Of a DNA stretch of 10,291 nucleotides, positions 1 to 6,392 are shown piece by piece (within the stretch, counting starts at the first letter, position 1; the number at the start of each line of letters is the position of its first letter). The stretch spans positions 1-10,291 of the forward strand of contig JAITOP010000362.1 of the NCBI GenBank assembly GCA_031289895.1. Direction: 5' to 3'. The stretch comes from Prevotellaceae bacterium (lineage in GTDB: Bacteria > Bacteroidota > Bacteroidia > Bacteroidales > UBA932). The position numbers and the translations under genes are program-made. Under the pieces are notes generated by a model. The model saw nothing but the letters and a program-made list of their open reading frames with translations. It searched no databases and was not told the origin of the DNA.

Positions 1-89
1 TTTTCCAAATTCGCTATTGCCTCTGCTGTTGCAACATTTGGTAAACCTGTATTGGTTTTGCTTAGTTCTTTTATTGTAAAATATTTCAT
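1..89 (-). CDS. Probable M15-type peptidase (endolysin-like), N-terminal fragment
   Basis: Only the first 29 codons lie in the window, from the ATG at 89 to the left edge. The visible peptide begins MKYFTIKELSKTNTG, followed by LPNVATAEAIANLE. From memory, this resembles the start of M15A-type D-Ala-D-Ala carboxypeptidase-like proteins of Bacteroidota phages and prophages (MKYFTI-E-L, then an Asn-x-Pro/Ala-rich stretch, then a helix leading to 'LDPLR'). Those enzymes are zinc peptidases that cut peptidoglycan cross-links. The catalytic His and Asp residues lie outside the window, so activity cannot be judged. The start follows an A-rich leader with no Shine-Dalgarno site, as is usual in Bacteroidota. 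The 105-residue gene lies 96 bp upstream on the same strand. The family call rests on the N-terminus alone. Confidence 0.55.
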   Translation of the reverse strand, partial: MKYFTIKELSKTNTGLPNVATAEAIANLE

Positions 90-120
90 ATCTTTTTTTA
101 TATATAAATTTCAATTTAAC

Positions 121-183
121 TTACGACTTACAACTTACGACTTATGACTTACGACTTACGACTTATGACTTACGACTTACGAC
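121..183. repeat. Heptamer tandem array 1 (9 units, TTACGAC type)
   Basis: Nine consecutive 7-bp units are present: TTACGAC six times, TTATGAC twice and TTACAAC once, with no indels. Every unit fits NNANNAC. The array ends two bases before the stop codon (186-188) of the 105-residue gene, so it lies directly behind that gene on the minus strand and before the start of the M15-like gene at 89. Confidence 0.95.
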
Positions 184-185
184 TA

Positions 186-503
186 TCAAACATATTTCGC
201 ATCTAAAGTCAATCCTTTTTCGTTTAATTCCAGCTTTGTTATTCGTTGCCCATCGCCTTCTATTTGCTCTGTTATTTCTGCTTTCCACGATTCAAAATTA
301 TTGTCGTTACAAATATCATTCAATCCAACACCTGTTAGCGGATTTTCCTTTATTTCGCCTTTATGCGCCAACATCAGCATTGCCTGATTTTGATATAAAA
401 CATCGCCGATAACAAATCCCGATATTATTTTGCCCGCCGCATCGTATCTTACTTTAACAGCAATATCATATTCTTTGCCTATTTGTATTCCAACATTTTT
501 CAT
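186..503 (-). CDS. Small unassigned protein, possibly phage-derived (105 aa)
   Basis: This is a complete 105-residue frame with ATG at 503 and TGA at 186-188. I do not recognise a named family. It has no signal peptide, membrane segment or cysteine motif. It reads as a small soluble, acidic-to-neutral protein: a likely beta-rich N-terminal half with the segment IGDVLYQNQAMLMLAHKG, the motif KENPLTGVGLND at about residues 52-63, and a helical stretch with W73. The 'KGE...ENP.TGVG' pattern loosely recalls small baseplate-type (gp25/W-like) phage proteins and hypothetical genes next to M15 endolysins in Bacteroidota prophages; this is a recollection, not a search result. The downstream neighbour is the M15-like gene on the same strand. 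The pepP stop lies 32 bp upstream, so read-through transcription is possible. It looks like a real gene because it is full-length, co-oriented and has plausible protein composition. Confidence 0.6.
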   Translation of the reverse strand: MKNVGIQIGKEYDIAVKVRYDAAGKIISGFVIGDVLYQNQAMLMLAHKGEIKENPLTGVGLNDICNDNNFESWKAEITEQIEGDGQRITKLELNEKGLTLDAKYV

Positions 504-505
504 CC

Positions 506-533
506 TTAATTCTTAATTCTTAATTTTTAATTC
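506..533. repeat. Heptamer tandem array 2 (4 units, TTAATTC type)
   Basis: Four 7-bp units are present: TTAATTC, TTAATTC, TTAATTT, TTAATTC. They fill almost the whole 32-bp gap between the pepP stop (536-538) and the start of the 105-residue gene (503). On the minus strand the unit reads GAATTAA, close to the GAATTAC unit of arrays 3 and 5, but with a final A instead of C and in the opposite orientation. Confidence 0.85.
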
Positions 534-535
534 TT

Positions 536-2311
536 TCATATCTTAGCCGTTTTCTTTTTAAGCCATCGTTTTTCCTGTGTACGCAGGTGCGGCGATAATT
601 TTCTGTAAACTATTTCGTGATATGTGTTTAGCCAATTTATTTCATCATTTGTAAGCAGTTTTTTGTTGATTGCTTTTGTGTCGATAGGTGCAAGAGTGAT
701 TGTTTCAAATTGCATAAATTCGCCAAAATCCGTTGTTTTGTAAGGCTTGCATAAAATCAGATTTTCGGTTCGTATTCCGTATTCGCCTGCAACGTAAACG
801 CCCGGCTCGTTTGATGTTATCATTCCGTATTCGAGCGTAACCGGATTTTCGTTCATTCTTATGCTTTGCGTGCCTTCGTGAACATTTAAAAAATGCCCAA
901 CGCCATGCCCTGTTCCGTGCAGATAATTTTTCCCCGCCGCGCATAAATACTGACGTGCAAGTATGTCGAGTTGCGTGCCGCGCGTGCCTTTTGGAAATTT
1001 TGCCATGCTCAGTTCTATATTACCTTTTAGCACAAGAGTATAATCCAATTTTTGTTTGGCTGTTGGTTTTCCCAAATGTATTGTTCGTGTTACGTCTGTT
1101 GTTCCGTTGTGATATTGTCCGCCCGAATCGAGCAATAAAAAATTTTGTTTTTTTATTTCCGCATTTGTTTTGGGAGTAGGCTCGTAGTGAACAATAGCAC
1201 CGTGTGCAGCATAAGCCGATATTGTTTCAAAACTTTCGCCGACAAAAAATTTATCCATTGCTCTAAATTCGTGTAATTTTTCCGATACGTCGAGTTCGGT
1301 GATTTTTATTTTGTTGATATTTTCTTCTATCCAGATAAATAATTTTACCAGCGCTGTTCCGTCTGCAATCATTGCGTGGCGAAATCCTAAAATTTCCGTT
1401 TTGTTTTTTATCGCTTTAAGCGATGAAATAACGCCGTTTAAGTTGCGTTCCGTTTTTATTTTCAGCTTGTTTTTTTGCAAAATATTATAAATATATAAAC
1501 TTGTTTTTTTAGGATTTATAATTACCGTTTTTTTATTGTCGATATTTTCTGCAAAGCCTGTAAAATCGCTGTATTCGTGCAATGTGATTTTATTTTCGTT
1601 CAGAGTTTTTTTATCTTCATTTGATATTTTTTTTGTATCAATATAAAGATGCAAATCAGGGAAATCAATTACGCCATAAGCGATAGCGGTAGGATTGTAG
1701 TTAATATCGCTTCCGCGTATGTTGAAAAGCCAAGCAATTTCGTCTAATGCAGAAATTACATAAACAGTATTTTTTGTTTCGCCAAGCGATTTTTCAATTT
1801 CGTTTAATTTTTCGGCGGTAGTTTTTCCGCTGAATTTTATGTTTAATAAAAACGCTTTGTTTTCGGGCATTTTCGGACGGTTTTCCCAAATTTCAACAAA
1901 GGGGTCGGCAGTGTGAATAAGTTGAAATTGCTGTAATTGCGCTTGCAAATCATCAAATTCGGCTATCGAAAAAAGTTTTTCGTCTATACCGATTTTTGCT
2001 TTAGCAGTAAGGTTTTTGTGCAACCATTCGATTATTGTTTCGGTTTCTTTCAGCCCCATTTTTTTGAGTTCAATTCCGCTGCCTTTAAGTTCGTTTTCGG
2101 CTTGCAAAAAATAACGCGAATCAGTCCATAGTGCGGCTTTTTGGTTTGTTACGGCAACAGTTGCCGCCGAGCCTGTAAAACCGCTCAGCCACTCGCGGCA
2201 CTTCCAATAATCGGCAACATATTCGCTAAAATGCGGGTCGTTGCTTGGAATTATAAAAGCATCTGTTTTTTCTTTACGCATATAGTTGCGTAGTTTTTCT
2301 ATGTTTTTCAT
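536..2311 (-). CDS. pepP: Xaa-Pro aminopeptidase (aminopeptidase P, M24B), three-domain type
   Basis: This cytosolic metallopeptidase removes the N-terminal residue from peptides with proline in second position. The 591-residue length fits the long, three-domain form (like eukaryotic XPNPEP1) rather than the roughly 440-residue E. coli form. An N-terminal creatinase-like domain opens with DAFIIPSNDPHFSEY and includes SGFTGSAA at 43-50. A second creatinase-like domain spans about 155-300. The pita-bread catalytic domain spans about 305-525 and is followed by a C-terminal domain. The expected two-metal ligands are all visible: D395 (LLLDSGG), D406 (TTDVTRT), H469 (GTGHGVG), E502 (NEPG) and E516 (RTEN). 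H473 is also kept. Nothing is truncated, so it is probably active. It stands alone: a 361-bp repeat-filled spacer separates it from the DUF4837 gene upstream on the same strand, and no clear promoter motif was found. Confidence 0.96.
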   Translation of the reverse strand: MKNIEKLRNYMRKEKTDAFIIPSNDPHFSEYVADYWKCREWLSGFTGSAATVAVTNQKAALWTDSRYFLQAENELKGSGIELKKMGLKETETIIEWLHKNLTAKAKIGIDEKLFSIAEFDDLQAQLQQFQLIHTADPFVEIWENRPKMPENKAFLLNIKFSGKTTAEKLNEIEKSLGETKNTVYVISALDEIAWLFNIRGSDINYNPTAIAYGVIDFPDLHLYIDTKKISNEDKKTLNENKITLHEYSDFTGFAENIDNKKTVIINPKKTSLYIYNILQKNKLKIKTERNLNGVISSLKAIKNKTEILGFRHAMIADGTALVKLFIWIEENINKIKITELDVSEKLHEFRAMDKFFVGESFETISAYAAHGAIVHYEPTPKTNAEIKKQNFLLLDSGGQYHNGTTDVTRTIHLGKPTAKQKLDYTLVLKGNIELSMAKFPKGTRGTQLDILARQYLCAAGKNYLHGTGHGVGHFLNVHEGTQSIRMNENPVTLEYGMITSNEPGVYVAGEYGIRTENLILCKPYKTTDFGEFMQFETITLAPIDTKAINKKLLTNDEINWLNTYHEIVYRKLSPHLRTQEKRWLKKKTAKI

Positions 2312-2427
2312 ATTTACAATCAGTATTTTATATTATTACAATTTTTTAAAATAATTATTAACTTATACAAGAAAATAATTTGTAAATTTACATAAATTAA
2401 ATGAAATTGCTTATAATTTTAAAAAAT

Positions 2428-2455
2428 AATTACGAATTACGAAATTACGAATTAC
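2428..2455. repeat. Heptamer array 3 (GAATTAC type, with central A insertion)
   Basis: Four AATTAC cores are separated by G, GA and G, that is unit, unit, unit with one extra A, unit. The repeat unit GAATTAC fits NNANNAC. The single inserted A shifts the 7-bp phase in the middle. Array 5, about 4.9 kb away, has the same design with two extra A bases. Confidence 0.85.
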
Positions 2456-2476
2456 GGGATTTGTTGATATAAAAAC

Positions 2477-2541
2477 CTTTGTGTTCTTTGTAAAAAATCT
2501 TTGTAAACTTTGTGTTATAAACATGAATAACAAACACAAAG
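2477..2541. repeat. CTTTGT word cluster with inverted copy (weak hairpin)
   Basis: CTTTGT occurs at 2477, 2486, 2499 and 2508, spaced 9, 13 and 9 bp. The last copy, CTTTGTGTT (2508-2516), is mirrored exactly by AACACAAAG (2533-2541), giving a 9-bp stem with a 16-base loop. The stem has only three G-C pairs. On the minus strand it is followed by T-rich sequence, so it might act as a weak terminator for the DUF4837 transcript, but its composition argues against a strong one. Confidence 0.6.
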
Positions 2542-2592
2542 CACGCAGATTACACAGAAAAAATCACATAATCTACAATTTAAAAAACCGAC

Positions 2593-2690
2593 CAAATACC
2601 AAATACTAACGACCAACGACTAAATACTAACGACCAAATACCAACGACTAAATACGGAATACCGATTACCGATTACGGATTACGGATTAC
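2593..2690. repeat. Heptamer array 4 (14 uninterrupted units, NNANNAC), overlaps a gene end
   Basis: Fourteen contiguous 7-bp units run without any indel. Seven unit types occur: CAAATAC (3), TAACGAC (2), CAACGAC (2), TAAATAC (2), GGAATAC (1), CGATTAC (2) and GGATTAC (2). Positions 3, 6 and 7 are A, A and C in every unit and the other four vary. A decayed unit, AACCGAC (2586-2592), precedes them. The last units, from 2673 on, lie inside the DUF4837 reading frame on the other strand. Confidence 0.95.
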
Positions 2691-3674
2691 CGTTAAAATA
2701 ATTCCTTCAATATGGCGCAGCAAATCACGTTTTGTGCGGCTGGGGGCATATACAAATCCGTCGAATGTGATAATCATATTTTTTTCTTTGTTGATGGTTG
2801 TATAACTTACAAACGGACCGCCCATAAAATCGTTTTTAACTTCCCATAATCCGCGAATGCGTGCAAAAAAATCGTCGTTGATTGTGAGTGTGTTATATGA
2901 AGGCTCGATGTAAGTTGTTGTGGTCATATATGCGCTGCCTTGCGGTTCTTTGTCGAGCAATACGTATTGTTGTAAAACTTGGTTGCGTTTTGCGATTAAC
3001 GAGTCGGGCGTAAGTTGCGCTTTGTCTTTATACGGATATGTGTATATAAACACGCCTTCTGTGCCTTTTGTTGTGCGCAGTCCGAGCCACATAAATTCGT
3101 TTTTATCGCCAAACAAATCATAATCTTGCGGAAAAGACATAGAATATCCGTATTTATCTTCCACCAATTTGCGAAGTTTGCTGTTTTCAACTTTTTTCAA
3201 TCCTTTTTTTATGCGTTCGAGTTCGGCTTGTTCAAAAATATCGGTTATTTTATTTGCTCTTTTTTGCAATGCCTCAACTATCTGATTTTCATCTGCTCCC
3301 ACAACATATAAAACAGTTTGCGGCGACGAATACGCATCTGTTTTAGACGAAATTTCACACTCGGTTTTGTCTTTTTCTATTTGTATAAAAACAACATTTC
3401 GATGCACTTTTAAGATGTTTGAAAATTGCCGATGAGGAATATTTATAATCGAAAATTTAGCTTCGGGCTGCGGCAGCAAAGTATCCGATTCGGTAAGAAT
3501 TTTACGTATTGTTTCGCCGATATTTCCGTTCCATTCATTGGCGTTGGCAACAACAACCACTTCGCCCGCTTTACCTGTTGACGACGGCAAAATTTTATTT
3601 TCATCTTTACATGAATTAAAAAATATTATTGCCGATAAAATCACAGTAATTTTTATTATTGATAATTTTTTCAT
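2673..3674 (-). CDS. DUF4837-like lipoprotein
   Basis: This 333-residue protein is predicted to be exported and lipid-anchored. It has an N-terminal KK, a hydrophobic stretch (about 9-19) and Cys22 in FFNSC-KDEN, a loose Bacteroidota-type lipobox. After the Cys, the motif PSSTGKAGEVVVVANANEW (about 30-48) and the closing GGPFVSYTTIN plus FDGFVYAP segments match my recollection of the DUF4837 family, which is largely restricted to Bacteroidota and has no established function. No enzyme motif is visible. It lies 55 bp downstream of rseP, an arrangement I know from other Bacteroidota, which suggests an envelope role but does not prove one. The start ATG at 3674 is the only one that gives a complete signal peptide. 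Oddly, the last five codons (V-I-R-N-P) and the TAA stop are made by heptamer array 4, so the native C-terminus may have been replaced by the repeat. Confidence 0.82.
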   Translation of the reverse strand: MKKLSIIKITVILSAIIFFNSCKDENKILPSSTGKAGEVVVVANANEWNGNIGETIRKILTESDTLLPQPEAKFSIINIPHRQFSNILKVHRNVVFIQIEKDKTECEISSKTDAYSSPQTVLYVVGADENQIVEALQKRANKITDIFEQAELERIKKGLKKVENSKLRKLVEDKYGYSMSFPQDYDLFGDKNEFMWLGLRTTKGTEGVFIYTYPYKDKAQLTPDSLIAKRNQVLQQYVLLDKEPQGSAYMTTTTYIEPSYNTLTINDDFFARIRGLWEVKNDFMGGPFVSYTTINKEKNMIITFDGFVYAPSRTKRDLLRHIEGIILTVIRNP

Positions 3675-3729
3675 GTTATTTTTGTTTTTATTATTGATGT
3701 ATTTTATTGTATAATTCCATAAAAAACGA

Positions 3730-5202
3730 TTATTTTATTATAAATTTAATAATATCGTTGCTTAATGCAAACAGCATCAAACCTAATAATAATATCATAC
3801 CAACCATTTGCGCCGATTCCAGAAATTTATCGCTTGGTTTGCGGCGAAATATCATTTCGTACAATACAAAAACGGTATGACCGCCGTCGAGTGCAGGAAT
3901 TGGCAGAATGTTAATCACAGCAAGCATTATCGACAATAGCGCGGTAAGTTGCCAAAATCTTTCCCAATCCCACAACGCAGGAAAAATATTGCCTATTGAA
4001 ATAAAACTGCCAACCGAGTCGCCCGCTTTTACTGTCGGCGAAAATATCAATCCCAAATCGGTAATATAATCTTTTATTCCGCTGAAACCTTTGCTTATTC
4101 CGGCAGGCAATGCTTCAAAAAATCCGTAATAAATATGTGTTGATTTTAATATTGAATCGGAAACTCCTACGCCGATTTTGCCAAATTCCGAAACATTTGT
4201 TGAAAAAACAAGTGTGTCGTTATTGCGCAGGGCTTTTATTTCTACGGTTTTCGATTTATTTTGGGATAAGATATCAGCAATTTCGTCGAAATATTCTGCA
4301 TTTTGCGAATTTATTGCAATAATTCTGTCGTTTTTTTGCAATCCTGCGTTTTGTGCCGGCGATTCTTCCTGTAAATTGGATATTATAAATCTCATCCGCG
4401 CGCTTAGAAATTCTTTATCTTTCAAAATTTTGCTTAAAAAAGTATCGGCTACGGGAATAATTATTTTTTCGCCATTGCGTTCTACTTCAACATTTTTAAC
4501 TCGGTTGCGAATGATTTTTATTTGTATATTATTGAATTTTTCGATGGTATCACCATCAAGACGAAGAATTTTATCGCCATCTCTGAATCCTATTTCTTTT
4601 GCAAGCGGGCTGCAATAAACGCCGTTTTTCACATCTCGGTTTGCAAGATAATTGTCGCCCCAAGTAAATAAAATTCCCCAATAAATAACGATTGCCAGAA
4701 TTACGTTAAACAGAACTCCGCCAATCATTACAAACAAGCGTTGCCATGCGGGTTTTGCCCGAAATTCATGTGGTTGCGCCGGTAGTTTCATTTGTTCTTT
4801 GTCCATCGATTCGTCAACCATTCCGTTGATTTTGCAATATCCGCCAAGTGGCAGCCAGCCAAGCCCCCATTCGGTTTGGGGATATTTGTTCCAGTTATCG
4901 TCGGGAAGTTCGGCAAGCGGAATAAGTTCTGTTTCGGGACGACCTTTTTTGTCGAGAACTTCAGCACCGTTTTCATCAAGTTTTTTACGTGTTGATTTGT
5001 TGTTGCCTGAAAACCAGCGCACATTCCATTTTCCGTTTATTTTTTTAAATTTAACAATAGAGCCGTATGCATTAAAAAACATATAAAATTTATCGACACG
5101 CATTTTAAAAAGGCGGGCAAAGAAAAAATGTCCAAATTCGTGTACAAGTACAAGTATCGATAAACTTAAAATCAGTTGTAAAATTTTTATTAATATATCC
5201 AT
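3730..5202 (-). CDS. rseP: RseP-type site-2 protease (M50 zinc metalloprotease)
   Basis: This inner-membrane zinc protease cleaves substrates within the membrane, classically anti-sigma factors and leftover signal peptides. The zinc motif HEFGH is at 21-25 in the first membrane segment. The third-ligand motif NILPIPALDGG is at 431-441, with D439 as the expected ligand. The family's GWLPLGGYCKINGMVDESMD segment starts at about residue 115. Further membrane segments lie at about 156-180, 418-436 and 464-481. Two PDZ-like domains fit about 185-260 and 275-345; the second holds the SPAQNAGLQKNDRI core. At 490 residues it is longer than the roughly 450 of E. coli RseP. The extra length lies mainly in a charged insert at about 55-110, between the first membrane segment and the GWLPLGG motif. 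It sits 41 bp downstream of dxr and is probably co-transcribed with it. All catalytic residues are present. Confidence 0.95.
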   Translation of the reverse strand: MDILIKILQLILSLSILVLVHEFGHFFFARLFKMRVDKFYMFFNAYGSIVKFKKINGKWNVRWFSGNNKSTRKKLDENGAEVLDKKGRPETELIPLAELPDDNWNKYPQTEWGLGWLPLGGYCKINGMVDESMDKEQMKLPAQPHEFRAKPAWQRLFVMIGGVLFNVILAIVIYWGILFTWGDNYLANRDVKNGVYCSPLAKEIGFRDGDKILRLDGDTIEKFNNIQIKIIRNRVKNVEVERNGEKIIIPVADTFLSKILKDKEFLSARMRFIISNLQEESPAQNAGLQKNDRIIAINSQNAEYFDEIADILSQNKSKTVEIKALRNNDTLVFSTNVSEFGKIGVGVSDSILKSTHIYYGFFEALPAGISKGFSGIKDYITDLGLIFSPTVKAGDSVGSFISIGNIFPALWDWERFWQLTALLSIMLAVINILPIPALDGGHTVFVLYEMIFRRKPSDKFLESAQMVGMILLLGLMLFALSNDIIKFIIK

Positions 5203-5243
5203 ATTTTAATTTGAGTTTTATTTAATTTGTTTAATATTTTTAT

Positions 5244-6392
5244 TTAAAATAATTCTTTTGCTGTTAGTCGCGCTTCAATATCGGTTGCAATGTAATCATT
5301 AATTTGCGGATTTTGTATAAATGTTGTTTTATTTATTGTTTTTTCTATGATTTCGGCGATTTGCAAAAATCTGATTTTGTCGTTTAAAAATGCTTCAACA
5401 GCAATTTCGTTTGCAGCGTTCATTATGCAGGCTGTATTTCCGCCTTTGCGCAAAGCGTCGTAGGCTAATGCTATGCAAGGAAATTTTTTTGTGTCGGGAT
5501 TTTGAAATTCCAATGTCAAAATTTTAGAAAAATCAATACGTTTGCAGCTGAGAGGCAATCGCAACGGAAAATTCAGCGCGTATGCAATAGGTATTCGCAT
5601 ATCGGGTTCGCTCAGTTGCGCTTTTACCGAGCCGTCGGCAAACTGCACCATTGAGTGAACTATCGATTGCGGATGAATTACAATTTGTATTTGTTCGGGT
5701 TTAACGCCAAAAAGCCAATGTGCTTCAATCACTTCAAAACCTTTATTCATCATTGTTGCCGAGTCTATTGTGATTTTTTTTCCCATCGTCCATCGCGGAT
5801 GTTTCAGTGCATCTGCTTTTGTTGCGTTTGCGATAAATTCATTATCGGCATAAAAAAACGGACCGCCCGAAGCCGTCAGCAAAATTTTTTCTATCTCATT
5901 AGGTTCTGATAAAATGCTTTGAAGAATTGCCGAATGTTCGGAATCGACAGGGATAATGTTAACTTGATATTGTTCTGCAAGTTGCATAATTAAATCGCCT
6001 GCAACTACAAGTGTTTCTTTATTGGCGAGTGCAATTGTTTTTTTCGATTTTATTGCGCTTATCACAGGTTTTAAACCTGCATATCCAACCATTGCAGCAA
6101 AAACAATATCAATACTTTCGCTGCAAACAATCTGTTCAACAGCTTCGGATTTGGTATAAACTTTTATAGGATATTCGGCAAGTGCATCGCAAACAAAATC
6201 ATATTTTTGTTCGTTTACAATTATTACTGTGTTTGGTTGAAATTCTATCGCCTGTTGTATTAAAAGTTCGGCATTGTTATTGGCGACAAGAACTTCGGCA
6301 TCAAATTTATCGCGGTGTGCGCGTATAATATCAAGCGTTTGAGTGCCGATAGAACCTGTTGAACCAAGTATTGCTACGCGCTTTTTTTTCAT
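5244..6392 (-). CDS. dxr: 1-deoxy-D-xylulose 5-phosphate reductoisomerase
   Basis: This enzyme converts 1-deoxy-D-xylulose 5-phosphate to 2-C-methyl-D-erythritol 4-phosphate with NADPH and a divalent metal, the committed step of the non-mevalonate isoprenoid pathway. Counting from the ATG at 6392 (382 residues), the NADPH-binding GSTGSIG is at 10-16 and NKETLV at 124-129. The metal ligands are D150 and E152 in PVDSEH and E220 in NKGFEVIEA. Substrate-loop H198, SGGPF and LSEPDMR (260-266) are also present. The length is close to the family norm and nothing is missing. A TTG three bases upstream would add one residue, but the ATG is preferred because it overlaps the stop of the preceding M23 gene by one base (TGATG), a typical coupling arrangement. 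rseP follows 41 bp downstream. Confidence 0.97.
   Translation of the reverse strand: MKKKRVAILGSTGSIGTQTLDIIRAHRDKFDAEVLVANNNAELLIQQAIEFQPNTVIIVNEQKYDFVCDALAEYPIKVYTKSEAVEQIVCSESIDIVFAAMVGYAGLKPVISAIKSKKTIALANKETLVVAGDLIMQLAEQYQVNIIPVDSEHSAILQSILSEPNEIEKILLTASGGPFFYADNEFIANATKADALKHPRWTMGKKITIDSATMMNKGFEVIEAHWLFGVKPEQIQIVIHPQSIVHSMVQFADGSVKAQLSEPDMRIPIAYALNFPLRLPLSCKRIDFSKILTLEFQNPDTKKFPCIALAYDALRKGGNTACIMNAANEIAVEAFLNDKIRFLQIAEIIEKTINKTTFIQNPQINDYIATDIEARLTAKELF

Larger units (their letters stand above)
2312..2672. other. Repeat-filled spacer between DUF4837 gene and pepP
   Basis: This 361-bp stretch has no supportable gene. From left to right it holds about 115 bp of plain AT-rich DNA upstream of pepP, array 3 (2428-2455), a cluster of CTTTGT words with an inverted copy (2477-2541), about 45 bp of AT-rich sequence, and array 4 (from 2593), which continues into the DUF4837 gene. 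The pepP promoter should lie in the first 115 bp, but I see no exact TAnnTTTG box there. Confidence 0.8.

Noticed and set aside
121..183. Heptamer arrays considered as a CRISPR array
   Set aside because: Units are 7 bp and directly adjacent, with no 30-bp spacers, no repeat palindromes and no cas genes.
955..1179. 74-codon plus-strand frame inside pepP, and similar frames inside rseP, dxr and the M23 gene
   Set aside because: They are antisense shadows of well-supported genes. The proteins look random, with Phe- and Cys-rich stretches.
2547..2574. AGATTA...TAATCT inverted repeat as a terminator
   Set aside because: Only six A/T-rich base pairs around a 16-base loop and no T run; expected by chance in such AT-rich DNA.
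2523..2609. 28-codon frame on the plus strand in the DUF4837-pepP spacer
   Set aside because: It is built from repeat words (AACAAACACAAAG and heptamer units), with biased Asn/Lys/His composition and no start context.
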